This document shows, in pieces, positions 6,628 to 15,156 of a stretch of DNA of 27,163 nucleotides. The notes beneath the pieces are model-generated. The model saw only the letters and a program-made list of their open reading frames with translations. It had not been told where the DNA came from and did not search any database. Origin of the DNA: Cyanobacteria bacterium UBA1221 (GTDB taxonomy: Bacteria; Cyanobacteriota; Vampirovibrionia; Gastranaerophilales; Gastranaerophilaceae); NCBI GenBank assembly GCA_002309425.1, contig DBXD01000091.1, forward strand, positions 7,329-34,491, in the 5' to 3' direction. Within the stretch, counting starts at the first letter, position 1. Each line of letters starts with the position of its first letter. The position numbers and the translations under genes were made by a program.

Positions 6628-7440
6628 ATGCAGGATTATGAAATATATCATGCTATTGTACCGCTGATAACGACAATCTCATTAGTTGGTGTGATTATTA
6701 TTGCATTCAGGCTATTTATAAAAAAAGTGAAATTCAATATATTAGATTATATACTTTTGCCAATATTTTTATTAGGAATGTATTTATATATACCCTATAA
6801 TTTGTTCGTTACAGGTTTTGCAACGTATAATATTCCAAAATTGGAAAAGGCTGCAAAACTATCAATAATTCCATGGGAAAGAAGTCAGAGTTACCATTAT
6901 ATTGCATATATATATGAGTACTTGAAAGATGGGGAAAAAGCCATTGAGTACTATAAAAAAAGTATAAACGGTGATTACAAAAGACATAGACCTGAGATAA
7001 TCATGTTGTGCAGGTTATACGGAGTTAAAGGTGATTATGACAATATTATGAGGCTAAGTAAACTTAGACCGGAACTTAAACTTGAAAAATATCTCCGTGA
7101 CTACTATATACTGCAAGGTGAATACCAAAAAGCACTGGATACATTTATTAATGATGTTGATGAGAGCAAACTCCATCCCCGAATAAATTTTTTGAAAGCA
7201 GCCTTATACAGAGAAGTCGGAAATACGAAAGAAGCTGATAGACTTTATAAACTCGCTGAAGAAAAAATACGAAAAAATCCAAAATCAGCAAAGTCACCAG
7301 TGGAAGCTATGCTTGTGAATAATCAATGGGCAAAAAAATATTTTTTAGAATCAGAATTTGCAGATATTGAGTCTTTTAAGACTGTTGATGAATATAAAAA
7401 ACTTATAGAAGCAGATAAAAAAGAACTTCATTTTAAATAA
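6628..7440 (+). CDS. TPR-containing membrane protein
   Basis: The 270-residue protein has two N-terminal helices (about residues 10-32 and 40-62), then a helical region with tetratricopeptide-like units: IAYIYEYLKDGEKAIEYYKK (about 91-110), YILQGEYQKALDTF (about 155-168) and AALYREVGNTKEADRLYKLA (about 191-210). TPR units normally bind partner proteins; none can be named here. AAGGAG six bases before the ATG and a promoter with TATAAT 27 bases upstream support the start. It is AT-rich and flanked by repeat-like sequences on both sides. It is a hypothetical protein with a recognisable architecture only. Confidence 0.75.
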   Translation: MQDYEIYHAIVPLITTISLVGVIIIAFRLFIKKVKFNILDYILLPIFLLGMYLYIPYNLFVTGFATYNIPKLEKAAKLSIIPWERSQSYHYIAYIYEYLKDGEKAIEYYKKSINGDYKRHRPEIIMLCRLYGVKGDYDNIMRLSKLRPELKLEKYLRDYYILQGEYQKALDTFINDVDESKLHPRINFLKAALYREVGNTKEADRLYKLAEEKIRKNPKSAKSPVEAMLVNNQWAKKYFLESEFADIESFKTVDEYKKLIEADKKELHFK

Positions 7441-7471
7441 TAATCTGATAAGTAGAGTTGCCTTTAATCTG

Positions 7472-7539
7472 CCAAAGAATCTTATAACCCCGCAAAATAG
7501 TGTGATTTTTGGGGGCTAGCACCCTCTGAATGACATGAT
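7472..7539. repeat. Dispersed palindromic repeat, copy B
   Basis: This second copy of the element at 6010-6076 starts 31 bases after the TPR gene stop. Here CCCCG-AAAAT (7488-7498) pairs with ATTTTTGGGG (7505-7514). Its differences from copy A keep a stem possible, which suggests selection on an RNA or DNA hairpin. Confidence 0.7.
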
Positions 7540-7646
7540 TAAAATAATCAGGAGAAGTTCCTGCAAACTGTCAAAATAGTGTTACTGTTTGTAAATTTTA
7601 TAAAGAATATTGGCAATATAAATTCTTCACCGATTTTTCTTGAAGT

Positions 7647-9278
7647 ATGAAAATCTCGTTATTAAATACCTGTAATCCCGCATTCCGGGCTCATTTATAC
7701 AAAATTCGTCCGTTTCCGGCAATTCACTTGAATGTGCATGTTCCTGTCCCTGATACTGCATTAGAGGAAGATGCTGTTCTTGTTAATAAGGAATCCCGTG
7801 AAAATGTTGAAATTTATCCAATGGAACGAATTGATGACAACTTGATTCTATATACGCCCGGATATGCACCCCTTAATTATTTTATTGGATATGATACGGG
7901 TGAGGTTGACTTAAATAAAGGCGGTTTATACAGAGTAAACACTCCCCATCTGGTCAGAAAAGCAGGAATAATTGCAAGAGCCCAGCACCGTCAGGCTTCT
8001 GTTTTGCCGATAAAAGAAGGTGAAACCGTCGGAAAAATAGTTTTTGATGACGGATATGTTCAGGGTAATTATAAAGAAGATTATGGCCACAGAGAAATAA
8101 CCGAACCGTCAATAATTGTTTGCAGAAACTGGGATGCCTATCTTGATGATACCAATATGGTCGGTATAATTATGACATATGACGGTAATGATGCACATTC
8201 TCACAATCCGTTTTATCTGAAAGCGGGAGTTGATGTGAGTGCGATAGTTTTGGATGAAGATATGGTTGAAAAGTTAAGGAGTTTGGACGGGAAAAAAGTT
8301 AAAATGATATGTAAAGGGGAACAGGTAGATTTTTATGAAACGGATGAACCCTCAAAACCCGTAGATAAAAATGCGGTAAAGGTCCCGGTCTTAAAATATT
8401 GTGACAAAATTTTGACTTCAAAAGAATATTCACCTGATGTAATAGGTACTAAGGCTGTGAATTTAAGACGGCTGGAAGAATTAAAAGAACAGGGAAAAAT
8501 CAATGCAACTATACCAAAATCAATAGCGCTCCCATGGGGGTATATTGAAGCGGATTTAGATCCTGAATATGCGGGTGAAATCAGAAATACTGAAAAATTA
8601 AAAAAAGCCTTTGATGAAAGCGGTAAACTTGATAAAATAATGAAAGCAATGGAGGATAACGGCATAAATACGGAAAGAGTAATGATTCGTTCTGCTTTCA
8701 ACTGTGAAGATTTGCCGGATTATTCTGCAGCAGGAATTTATGCATCATTTTGTGAAGAAAATAATAAAAGGGCTATATTAGACAGGCTGCTACAAGTTGT
8801 ATTATCCAAGCATTTAGACGATCCCAAATACTCAAGAAAGATATACCATATCCCTGATGATATTGTTAAACCCGGGGCAATAATACAAAATCGTGTAGAC
8901 CCTGACTACAAATTCACAATTTATACTGATGATGAGAACGGTAATGTCAGGGTAAATCTGTATTCCGGTATCCGTGCAAATCACTCGGATGTATTTCATC
9001 CGCATGTTTTCAGATATAATCGTGAAACAGGTAATCTGACTTACGATTCTATTCAAATGACTGATACGGAAGTTACATTTGATGAAAATGAAAATATGAC
9101 AGATATTACCCCGATAGAAGAAGATTTGGGCGAAAATAAAGAATTGTTCGAACAACTTGAAAGCGCAATAAAAGATGCGCTCGTTGTTGAAAAAGAATTT
9201 GGAGCTCCGCAGGATATTGAGGGCGGAATTAAAGACGGAAAAATTTATTTTTGGCAAAGCAGAAATATTGTGAGATAA
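7647..9278 (+). CDS. Glucan,water-dikinase-like phosphotransferase (PEP-synthase fold)
   Basis: The 543-residue protein carries a phosphohistidine swivelling domain (about 155-220) with GNDAHSHNPF, where H186 is the likely phosphate carrier. An ATP-binding domain of the PEP/pyruvate-dikinase type follows (about 255-543): SPDVIGTKAVNL, PKSIALPWGYIE (290-301), MIRSAFNCEDLPDYSAAG (347-363), QNRVDPDY and the C-terminal PQDIEGGIKDGKIYFWQSR. Domain order and the ALPWG and QDIEG-DGKIY-QSR segments resemble the C-terminal half of plant alpha-glucan,water dikinase more than PEP synthase. Residues 1-150 match nothing I know and may bind the substrate. A GH13 operon faces it 1.5 kb downstream. Rifampin-phosphotransferase-like or other PEP-type kinases are alternatives. 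The start has a weak ribosome site. The family is sure; the substrate is inferred. Confidence 0.75.
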   Translation: MKISLLNTCNPAFRAHLYKIRPFPAIHLNVHVPVPDTALEEDAVLVNKESRENVEIYPMERIDDNLILYTPGYAPLNYFIGYDTGEVDLNKGGLYRVNTPHLVRKAGIIARAQHRQASVLPIKEGETVGKIVFDDGYVQGNYKEDYGHREITEPSIIVCRNWDAYLDDTNMVGIIMTYDGNDAHSHNPFYLKAGVDVSAIVLDEDMVEKLRSLDGKKVKMICKGEQVDFYETDEPSKPVDKNAVKVPVLKYCDKILTSKEYSPDVIGTKAVNLRRLEELKEQGKINATIPKSIALPWGYIEADLDPEYAGEIRNTEKLKKAFDESGKLDKIMKAMEDNGINTERVMIRSAFNCEDLPDYSAAGIYASFCEENNKRAILDRLLQVVLSKHLDDPKYSRKIYHIPDDIVKPGAIIQNRVDPDYKFTIYTDDENGNVRVNLYSGIRANHSDVFHPHVFRYNRETGNLTYDSIQMTDTEVTFDENENMTDITPIEEDLGENKELFEQLESAIKDALVVEKEFGAPQDIEGGIKDGKIYFWQSRNIVR

Positions 9279-9377
9279 TCCCGTATTAACTCTGAAGAAT
9301 AATCCTTTATAACAGGTCTGTCGACTAATTTGCTTGCGGATATTTTTTCGTAAAATTCTTTTGTCGTTGTATAACGG

Positions 9378-9384
9378 AAAGGAG
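9378..9384 (+). promoter_or_regulatory. Ribosome binding site that fixes the start at 9391
   Basis: AAAGGAG lies six bases before the ATG at 9391. An in-frame TTG at 9334 would add 19 residues but has no such site, so the shorter protein is preferred. Confidence 0.75.
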
Positions 9385-9390
9385 TATATT

Positions 9391-10719
9391 ATGACGTTTA
9401 ATCCGCTTAAAGAAAAGGGATTGTCCTTAGAAAAACAACTGAGAAACTGGCACCAGATAGTAGGAAATCCCTACAAAAAACAAAAGGTCGATTGCTATAC
9501 AAGAACACGCCAGATTTTGATGAACGGAATTGAAGTGGAAGGGTGGGGATTTAAGCATCAATTTAACAGATTTATGCCGGATATTGATTGTGAGGACAGA
9601 GCCGTTATTTCCCGTATCGGCAGAATAGAAAATCAGCAGCAAATGACCTGTAACTGGATGTGCCCTGAGGACCAGTCTGTTTTGGAAACTACTTTAGGGT
9701 ATGAACAGGTTGCGGTTGATTTGACCGCATGGCTTGCCCAAAATGAACCTGATAAATATGTTAAGGAAACTTTCGACTTCGGTCTGTTGGAAGATTTTGA
9801 CCACTTGTACAGATACGCGCAATATGCATATATGAGGGAGGGTATTGAACCTGATGATATAGTTCAGAGTCAGACAGATGTTATTGTCGGCAGACCTACA
9901 CAACACCATCATAACTGTAACGGGTTAAGGCTTCGTAGACATTATGATAAAAAAACAGCCTCTCCTCAGACAAAAGTCAATATTTTGACAGTCTTATCAG
10001 GGGAACAGCAGACTCACAATTTCTATGCGGAACACGGTTTTATGTATGGGGATCATGTGCTGAGAGAAACTTATGCAGAAATTAAAGATGTTGAAGAGGA
10101 ACATGTAACAATGTATGAATCCCTGATTGACCCGTCGGAAACCATGTTTGAAAAATTGCTTCTTCACGAATTTACTGAGGTATGTAATTATTACACATGT
10201 TTAGAAGATGAAGTTGATGACGAAATTAAACAATATTGGGAAATATTTTTGGATATGGAGCTGGGACATTTGCAGCTTGCTGCTGAGATGCTTAAAAAAT
10301 ATGAAAAACGTGACCCCGAGGAGGTTATCGGTTCTGAAATAATAATTCCGTGCAGGTTTAAAAGCCAGAAAGCTTATGTCCAAAAGGTTCTGGAAAACGA
10401 GGTTGATAAACGCCTTGCTCCTGACGGGGAATACTATGATTCTATGGATGAAATTCCGGAAGATTGGGCAAGTTACCCCGTTCAGGAACGTGTCGCCGAA
10501 ATCTCCGCACCGTCAGAAAACTGTATTAATGTTGTTGAATTTTATCACGACAGGGATGTCGTTGCGGCAAGCGAAAGTTTAAAAAATAAAGAAGTCGCAT
10601 TGTTAGAAAAAGGACTGCAAAAAAGAGCAGTGGCTCATAATACGGTAATGCCCGATGACCTGCAGAAAATGATTGACAAACACGAAGAACGTAAAGACGA
10701 GAAAGAAAAAATAATATAA
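9391..10719 (+). CDS. Ferritin-like di-iron domain protein
   Basis: The 442-residue protein contains a four-helix ferritin-like domain at about 200-305. Likely iron ligands follow the usual order: E205 (SGEQQTHNFY), E235-x-x-H238 (DVEEEHVTMYE), E260 (LLHEFTEVC) and E290-x-x-H293 (DMELGHLQLAAE). The first 195 residues and the last 130 are extensions not found in rubrerythrin or bacterioferritin; the N-terminal part includes C87-x3-C91 and a His cluster (QHHHNC, 171-176). Such domains act in iron storage, peroxide removal or di-iron oxidation; which applies here cannot be told. The gene follows the dikinase-like gene by 112 bp on the same strand. A hairpin with a T run at 10734-10763 ends it. 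The di-iron call is fairly sure. Confidence 0.75.
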   Translation: MTFNPLKEKGLSLEKQLRNWHQIVGNPYKKQKVDCYTRTRQILMNGIEVEGWGFKHQFNRFMPDIDCEDRAVISRIGRIENQQQMTCNWMCPEDQSVLETTLGYEQVAVDLTAWLAQNEPDKYVKETFDFGLLEDFDHLYRYAQYAYMREGIEPDDIVQSQTDVIVGRPTQHHHNCNGLRLRRHYDKKTASPQTKVNILTVLSGEQQTHNFYAEHGFMYGDHVLRETYAEIKDVEEEHVTMYESLIDPSETMFEKLLLHEFTEVCNYYTCLEDEVDDEIKQYWEIFLDMELGHLQLAAEMLKKYEKRDPEEVIGSEIIIPCRFKSQKAYVQKVLENEVDKRLAPDGEYYDSMDEIPEDWASYPVQERVAEISAPSENCINVVEFYHDRDVVAASESLKNKEVALLEKGLQKRAVAHNTVMPDDLQKMIDKHEERKDEKEKII

Positions 10720-10733
10720 ACAATTCTTTGTAA

Positions 10734-10763
10734 ACTTCCTGCAAACACAGGGGAGGTCTTTTT
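10734..10763 (+). terminator. Probable terminator of the ferritin-like gene
   Basis: ACTTCCTG pairs, with bulges, with CAGGGGAGGT around a CAAACA loop, and CTTTTT follows on the plus strand, 15 bases after the stop. Confidence 0.55.
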
Positions 10764-10766
10764 CAG

Positions 10767-10803
10767 CAAGATACACAATTGATAATTCCAATTGCGTATC
10801 TTG
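10767..10803. repeat. 15-bp inverted repeat between convergent genes
   Basis: CAAGATACACAATTG and CAATTGCGTATCTTG pair at 14 of 15 positions around a 7-base loop. It sits between the ends of the ferritin-like gene and the GH13 operon and could end transcription for either, though T runs are weak on both sides. Confidence 0.6.
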
Positions 10804-10827
10804 TCGTTTATTTAATGTGTACCAACG

Positions 10828-12582
10828 TTATCTTTGTTTGTAAACTTTATTAGTATAATTTTCTATGTTAGGTGTGTCAATCTCAAATACATGGATTCTT
10901 CCCGCACCCAGAGATACTGCTAATTTATTGTCGGAAGCCTGAAGCATACTCTTTTCGCCGTATGATGGCAGCAGATTTTTTAATTCCTGAGATTGTTTTA
11001 GTGTCGGAACTTTTATTTTGCATGAAACGGGTCTGTTTACGTTTTTGTTTGCTACCACAAGCAGGGTTTTGCCCTCAAAGTGTCTTGCAAAAGCAATAAT
11101 CTGGTCATTTTTATCTCCGATTTTGTCCAGCTCAATAAATGTACCTTTAGGGCCGACAACGTCAGAATATTTTTCTCTGAGTGCATGTGCGCTTCTTATA
11201 AAATCCCTTATGGATGGGTCTTTTCCCCCCGGTTTTCTGGACAGGTTAAATAAATCGAGTTTACCATAGTGAATCTCCATCTCATTTTTATCGGTCATTG
11301 TTTCCGGAATTTCAGTGTTAGCATATGGTCTTGTGTAGTAATCTCCGGTCTGGAATCCGTCAACGGAGTACATATTAGTCATCGGAATTGTAGCCTCAAG
11401 TCCCATTATTAACTTGCAATAATCTCCTCCGCCGTGGAACATCGGGGATAAATCGTCATGAGAAGCAAATGATGCTATTGCGGACTTGCCCTGATCAACT
11501 CTGTATGTTAAATCTAAATTTTCCTTTATGTAATCCATAAATTCGGATGCGGTTTTCCATTCGCTGAACAGGTGGTATTGCCCGTAGAATGAATCGAATC
11601 CGGCTCTGAGTGCATCGTCAGGCCTGTCGGCCGGCATGTTAATCATCGGGGAAGCATCTTCATGTGTATATGTTTCTGCAAGCCACGCAAATTCTGGGTC
11701 TCTCATTCTGGAGTATTTAATTAGCACGTCCCAGAATTCAACGGGTTTTGCACGTGAAACATCGGCCCTTATTCCGTCAACACCAAGGTCAATGCACATA
11801 TCAACAAACTGTTTGTGTAATTCAAGCAGTTTCGGATTAAGAGTCCGTTTGGCCTCATCTTCCCAAGGCTGGAACATTCTTATATCGTTCCAGCCCTGAG
11901 GGGTTTTAGCCATTCCGCCCTGCTCAAAAGCCATCCACTCGGGATGAGCATAGAACATTTCAGTTGATGCGCAGCTCGGCATATCAAGCATAACTTTTAT
12001 ATCTCTTTTGTGGCATTCGTTTACAAAATCCTTGAATTGTTCTTTTACATCTCTTGGGTCGTTTTTGTCTGCGAGCATCGGATCAATCTGTAATAAATCA
12101 AGAGGAGAATATACTGAACCTGCTGTTCCCATAGCCTGCTTTTTGCCCGGAGTATTTATCGGTAAAATGTGAAGGCAGTTATAACCGTCAGCCTTAACTT
12201 CATCTAAACGTTCAATAGCATTTTTAAAAGTTCCGCATTCTTCGTTTCGGTCTATATATTCGTTGCCGTTTTTGTCTTTTGAATTGAAAATCCTCGGAAT
12301 AATTGCAAGAATTTTTGCATCTGAATGTCTGAATAATGTTTTTAAATCATTTGTGTAAAGTATGCGTTTAACGGGCTTTTGAGTCGTATTATCCGCCGGC
12401 TGAACGAGCGGCTGATTAATTCTGGAGGCATTATTCAGAAAGGATTCCAGTAAACTTCCGTTTGTATTTGTTTGCGGGTTGCCGCTCAGATAGTATGTCC
12501 TGTCAAAAAAGGACTTAGCTCCGGTAAAACTCTGAGCACCGGCGGTATAATTCGGGATTATAGGTTTAATACTTAAAGTCAT
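10828..12582 (-). CDS. GH13 alpha-amylase-family enzyme
   Basis: The 584-residue protein has a GH13 barrel with the catalytic triad present: D274 (GVDGIRAD, nucleophile), E303 (FAWLAETYT, acid/base) and D376 (FASHDDLS). Region I is atypical: DMPSCAS (200-206) lacks the usual Asn-His. The AKPVEFWDVLIKYSR to LAETYT stretch recalls GlgE maltosyltransferases, so it may be a transferase rather than a hydrolase. There is no signal peptide; the N-terminus (PNYTAGAQSFTGAKSFF) is low in order. The start was chosen because ATG at 12582 overlaps the preceding stop as TAATG, with AAAGGA ten bases upstream; a frame extension to 12693 would overlap the neighbour by 111 bp. It is the last gene of a three-gene operon with two membrane proteins. 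Alpha-glucan chemistry is sure; the exact reaction is not. Confidence 0.85.
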   Translation of the reverse strand: MTLSIKPIIPNYTAGAQSFTGAKSFFDRTYYLSGNPQTNTNGSLLESFLNNASRINQPLVQPADNTTQKPVKRILYTNDLKTLFRHSDAKILAIIPRIFNSKDKNGNEYIDRNEECGTFKNAIERLDEVKADGYNCLHILPINTPGKKQAMGTAGSVYSPLDLLQIDPMLADKNDPRDVKEQFKDFVNECHKRDIKVMLDMPSCASTEMFYAHPEWMAFEQGGMAKTPQGWNDIRMFQPWEDEAKRTLNPKLLELHKQFVDMCIDLGVDGIRADVSRAKPVEFWDVLIKYSRMRDPEFAWLAETYTHEDASPMINMPADRPDDALRAGFDSFYGQYHLFSEWKTASEFMDYIKENLDLTYRVDQGKSAIASFASHDDLSPMFHGGGDYCKLIMGLEATIPMTNMYSVDGFQTGDYYTRPYANTEIPETMTDKNEMEIHYGKLDLFNLSRKPGGKDPSIRDFIRSAHALREKYSDVVGPKGTFIELDKIGDKNDQIIAFARHFEGKTLLVVANKNVNRPVSCKIKVPTLKQSQELKNLLPSYGEKSMLQASDNKLAVSLGAGRIHVFEIDTPNIENYTNKVYKQR

Positions 12583-15155
12583 TATACCGAAGTCCTTTCT
12601 TTTTTGTAATTTGGGTTTTTCCCAAACAAAAATTGTGAAACCAGCGTTATTCCGAGAAGAATCCCGCCGAATTTGCAATACGTTTTCAGCCATTTATTTG
12701 AGTTGAACGTTTTTCTAATAGTGTTTGTCAGCACGTCATCGAGAGGGGTTCCCGTGAGGTTGCTGTTCATTTTGGGACTTGACCAGGAATATCTGCGGCT
12801 GTTGTCAACTATGCTGTCAGGGTACATGTAGTTCTCCGTATTTCCGACAACGTTTAACATCTTTTCTCTGTATGTGTCAAGCATTCCACTTACAGATGAA
12901 TATTGTACAAGAGCATCTTTTGTTTCCTGATTAACAGGAGTCCCAAAGAGTAAATTCATAACACGTTTGAAGAAAGTAACATCGGATTTCTTAATTATAC
13001 CGCTTTTTTCCAGTTCTTTTGCATCATAGTAGTTATATGAAATTTTTCCGTTGCTGAAAGATATTTTTTCAGTATCTGTCATATTTGGATTTGCATTTCT
13101 CAGAAAATCAAATTTAACGGCATATTCTCCGTAACCGCCTTCTGAAGTTAAATATTCAGCAAGAGCAACTATTTCTTCTTTTATTTCTTTTGGCAGGTTT
13201 TCAGCAGAGATAAAAGACAAATCCGGATTTTTATAAATAGAGCGGTAAACATTTACCTTGTTGAGGATGGAGGAGAAGGTGCTCCTGATATTTGTAAGAT
13301 TGTCCCTGATATATGCCCTTGTTGCACCAAGGAGAGTCCCTGCTTCCGCATAATTTTCTCCGGTAATTCTTTTGGCTGTATTTCTGAAACCGTTGTTGCG
13401 CAACTTGGTTGCAGCTGCACTAAACGATTCTTCAACTTGTGACATAAATCTGCCGTTTATTTCATCGGGTTTTACATATTTTTCAATTTGGGATATGTTC
13501 GCGGCAATTGTTTCTACAAAATTTTTATATTCTGCTTCGTTTGCGGTTGCCTTTTGCCATATTTTGTCGTTAAACATCTTTGAAACTAATTTTCTGTCAA
13601 GCCTTGTGTTTTCAATGTCCTCATGGCTTATATTCAAAATTTTTATTAATGATTTGGTAAAATCATTCCAGTACTTTGCCTTGGCGGTATCCGGAGCCAA
13701 GGCGAGTTTGTGGTAGGCATATTTATTAAGGGCGGTGTTCTCTGCACTAAATTCCGTCATTATACCTGCCAATTTTCTTAAAAGCATTTGTCTGTCCGAA
13801 TCTAAAATACTTGCAGGGGATGCTGTAAGTATATTTTCTATCGATTTGACATTACCTTTTGCCGGAGGATTTGCTATCCCCATTGTTATTTTTTTCGCAG
13901 TGTGCGGTGAAATTGATGCTCCGTTAGCGTTAGCATCACTGATATTTCTTGCTATCAGCTCTGAGAGCTGGCTTATTATACCGGAAATTTCTTCTCTGCT
14001 GCACGATTTTGTGAAAAATTCATTGGATGCCAGCAGGTTTTTTATTTGTTCTATATTAGGAGTAACAGATCGAAGTACGTCGGTTGTCAATTTATTATCC
14101 GAGGCGAGTTTAATCAGTTCGGAAACAGATTGATACATTTCGCTCACTTGTTTCTCTGAAATTTTGAATTTGCCATCAAGGAATAAATCGCTTAGGTCCT
14201 GTTTAATGCCTAATTTAACATTATTGTCAAGCTCCTGAGTTAGTGCGGAGGATAATTTTTCAATTAATTCAGGATTTATTGATTTGTCTTTATTTAATTC
14301 TATTATGTTGTTAATATCTTCTATAATTTTTTTTGAAGTATATTTTTTAGAGGTTTGGGAGAAGTCTTCCAGAATGTTATCAACTCGCCTGTTCATAAAG
14401 AAATTGTGCAAATCCTCAACGTAAGGTTCAAGCCTGTTGCAAATTAATGAACTCATAATAGGCGTTGCAAATCCGGCGGTAAGCATCCACAATGTGTTAT
14501 TCTGGAGAGCAATCTGACGCATTTTTTCTTCAATAGCTTCCCTTCTGTTTGGAATGTCCTGAGGTACATGCAGTCTTTTCCCTACTCTGTTAATATCCTT
14601 TTCACTCAGCATATCGAACGGAATAAACTGGTTATCAGAGAAAAATCCCTTTTTTCTGCCCTGTGAATCTTCATATTTTATAAACGGATTGAAACCGTGA
14701 ATAATTCTTGCCGGCAGACCCAGCGCTAATCTTGGCCAAAGAGCCATTGAAGAAAAGAACGCAGCAAAGCCAATAAATTCCATTGCTTTTGTTACCGGGG
14801 CATGTTTCATTGAAAACAGATAGGTTGCTATTCCAAGTCCCCCGATTTTCATCCCTAAATCATTCAGTTTGCCCAGCTGGTAGTCGTTTGCTTCTCCAGA
14901 TACAGCGGCTTTTAATGATGTAATATCCGTTTTTAGATTCTGGACCTGATTCAGCGGTGCGGACAAGATTCCGTTTCGAACAATGTGACCTTTTGGCGGT
15001 AGCGGTCTGATGAATGTTCTGTTGTTAATTTCCTGGTTTATATCAAAATTCGGTTTCTCTTTTCTGTAAGTTACGAGTTCAACATCTGCCATACTGTTGT
15101 TAAATACAGTTTGTTTTGCGCCGGATATGAAACTTTCTAATGAATATGTTCTCAT
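12582..15155 (-). CDS. Large hypothetical membrane protein, operon with GH13 enzyme
   Basis: The 857-residue protein has hydrophobic segments near residues 100-117 (IGGLGIATYLFSM), 126-148 (FIGFAAFFSSMALWPRLALG), 235-255 (MLTAGFATPIMSSLI) and at the C-terminus (about 830-848, FGGILLGITLVSQFLFG). Between the third and last lies roughly 570 residues of mainly helical, Asn/Lys/Glu-rich sequence without a known domain. The start at 15155 lies one base after the preceding stop with a GGTGG site upstream; an ATG at 15188 would add 11 residues and overlap the neighbour. The stop overlaps the GH13 start as TAATG, so the two are translationally coupled. Similar coupling to a membrane protein upstream suggests one functional unit. 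I do not recognise the family. Confidence 0.8.
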   Translation of the reverse strand: MRTYSLESFISGAKQTVFNNSMADVELVTYRKEKPNFDINQEINNRTFIRPLPPKGHIVRNGILSAPLNQVQNLKTDITSLKAAVSGEANDYQLGKLNDLGMKIGGLGIATYLFSMKHAPVTKAMEFIGFAAFFSSMALWPRLALGLPARIIHGFNPFIKYEDSQGRKKGFFSDNQFIPFDMLSEKDINRVGKRLHVPQDIPNRREAIEEKMRQIALQNNTLWMLTAGFATPIMSSLICNRLEPYVEDLHNFFMNRRVDNILEDFSQTSKKYTSKKIIEDINNIIELNKDKSINPELIEKLSSALTQELDNNVKLGIKQDLSDLFLDGKFKISEKQVSEMYQSVSELIKLASDNKLTTDVLRSVTPNIEQIKNLLASNEFFTKSCSREEISGIISQLSELIARNISDANANGASISPHTAKKITMGIANPPAKGNVKSIENILTASPASILDSDRQMLLRKLAGIMTEFSAENTALNKYAYHKLALAPDTAKAKYWNDFTKSLIKILNISHEDIENTRLDRKLVSKMFNDKIWQKATANEAEYKNFVETIAANISQIEKYVKPDEINGRFMSQVEESFSAAATKLRNNGFRNTAKRITGENYAEAGTLLGATRAYIRDNLTNIRSTFSSILNKVNVYRSIYKNPDLSFISAENLPKEIKEEIVALAEYLTSEGGYGEYAVKFDFLRNANPNMTDTEKISFSNGKISYNYYDAKELEKSGIIKKSDVTFFKRVMNLLFGTPVNQETKDALVQYSSVSGMLDTYREKMLNVVGNTENYMYPDSIVDNSRRYSWSSPKMNSNLTGTPLDDVLTNTIRKTFNSNKWLKTYCKFGGILLGITLVSQFLFGKNPNYKKERTSV

Positions 15156-15156
15156 T

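Noticed and set aside
5158..7646. tRNA-Leu as an integration site for a genomic island
   Set aside because: No integrase gene and no second copy of the tRNA 3' end were seen in the window.
8333..9257. Long minus-strand ORFs opposite the dikinase-like gene
   Set aside because: They are mirror frames of a clear conserved coding region and have no family features.
9334..9390. 19-residue N-terminal extension of the ferritin-like protein from a TTG
   Set aside because: No ribosome site at the TTG, whereas AAAGGAG precedes the ATG at 9391.
12583..12693. N-terminal extension of the GH13 protein by 37 residues
   Set aside because: It would overlap the preceding gene by 111 bp; the TAATG junction with AAAGGA upstream marks a better start at 12582.
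13372..14133. Plus-strand ORFs of 114 and 132 codons opposite the 857-residue protein
   Set aside because: They lie antisense to a long intact gene with coupled neighbours, and their hydrophobic Ser/Phe-rich translations are typical of antisense frames.
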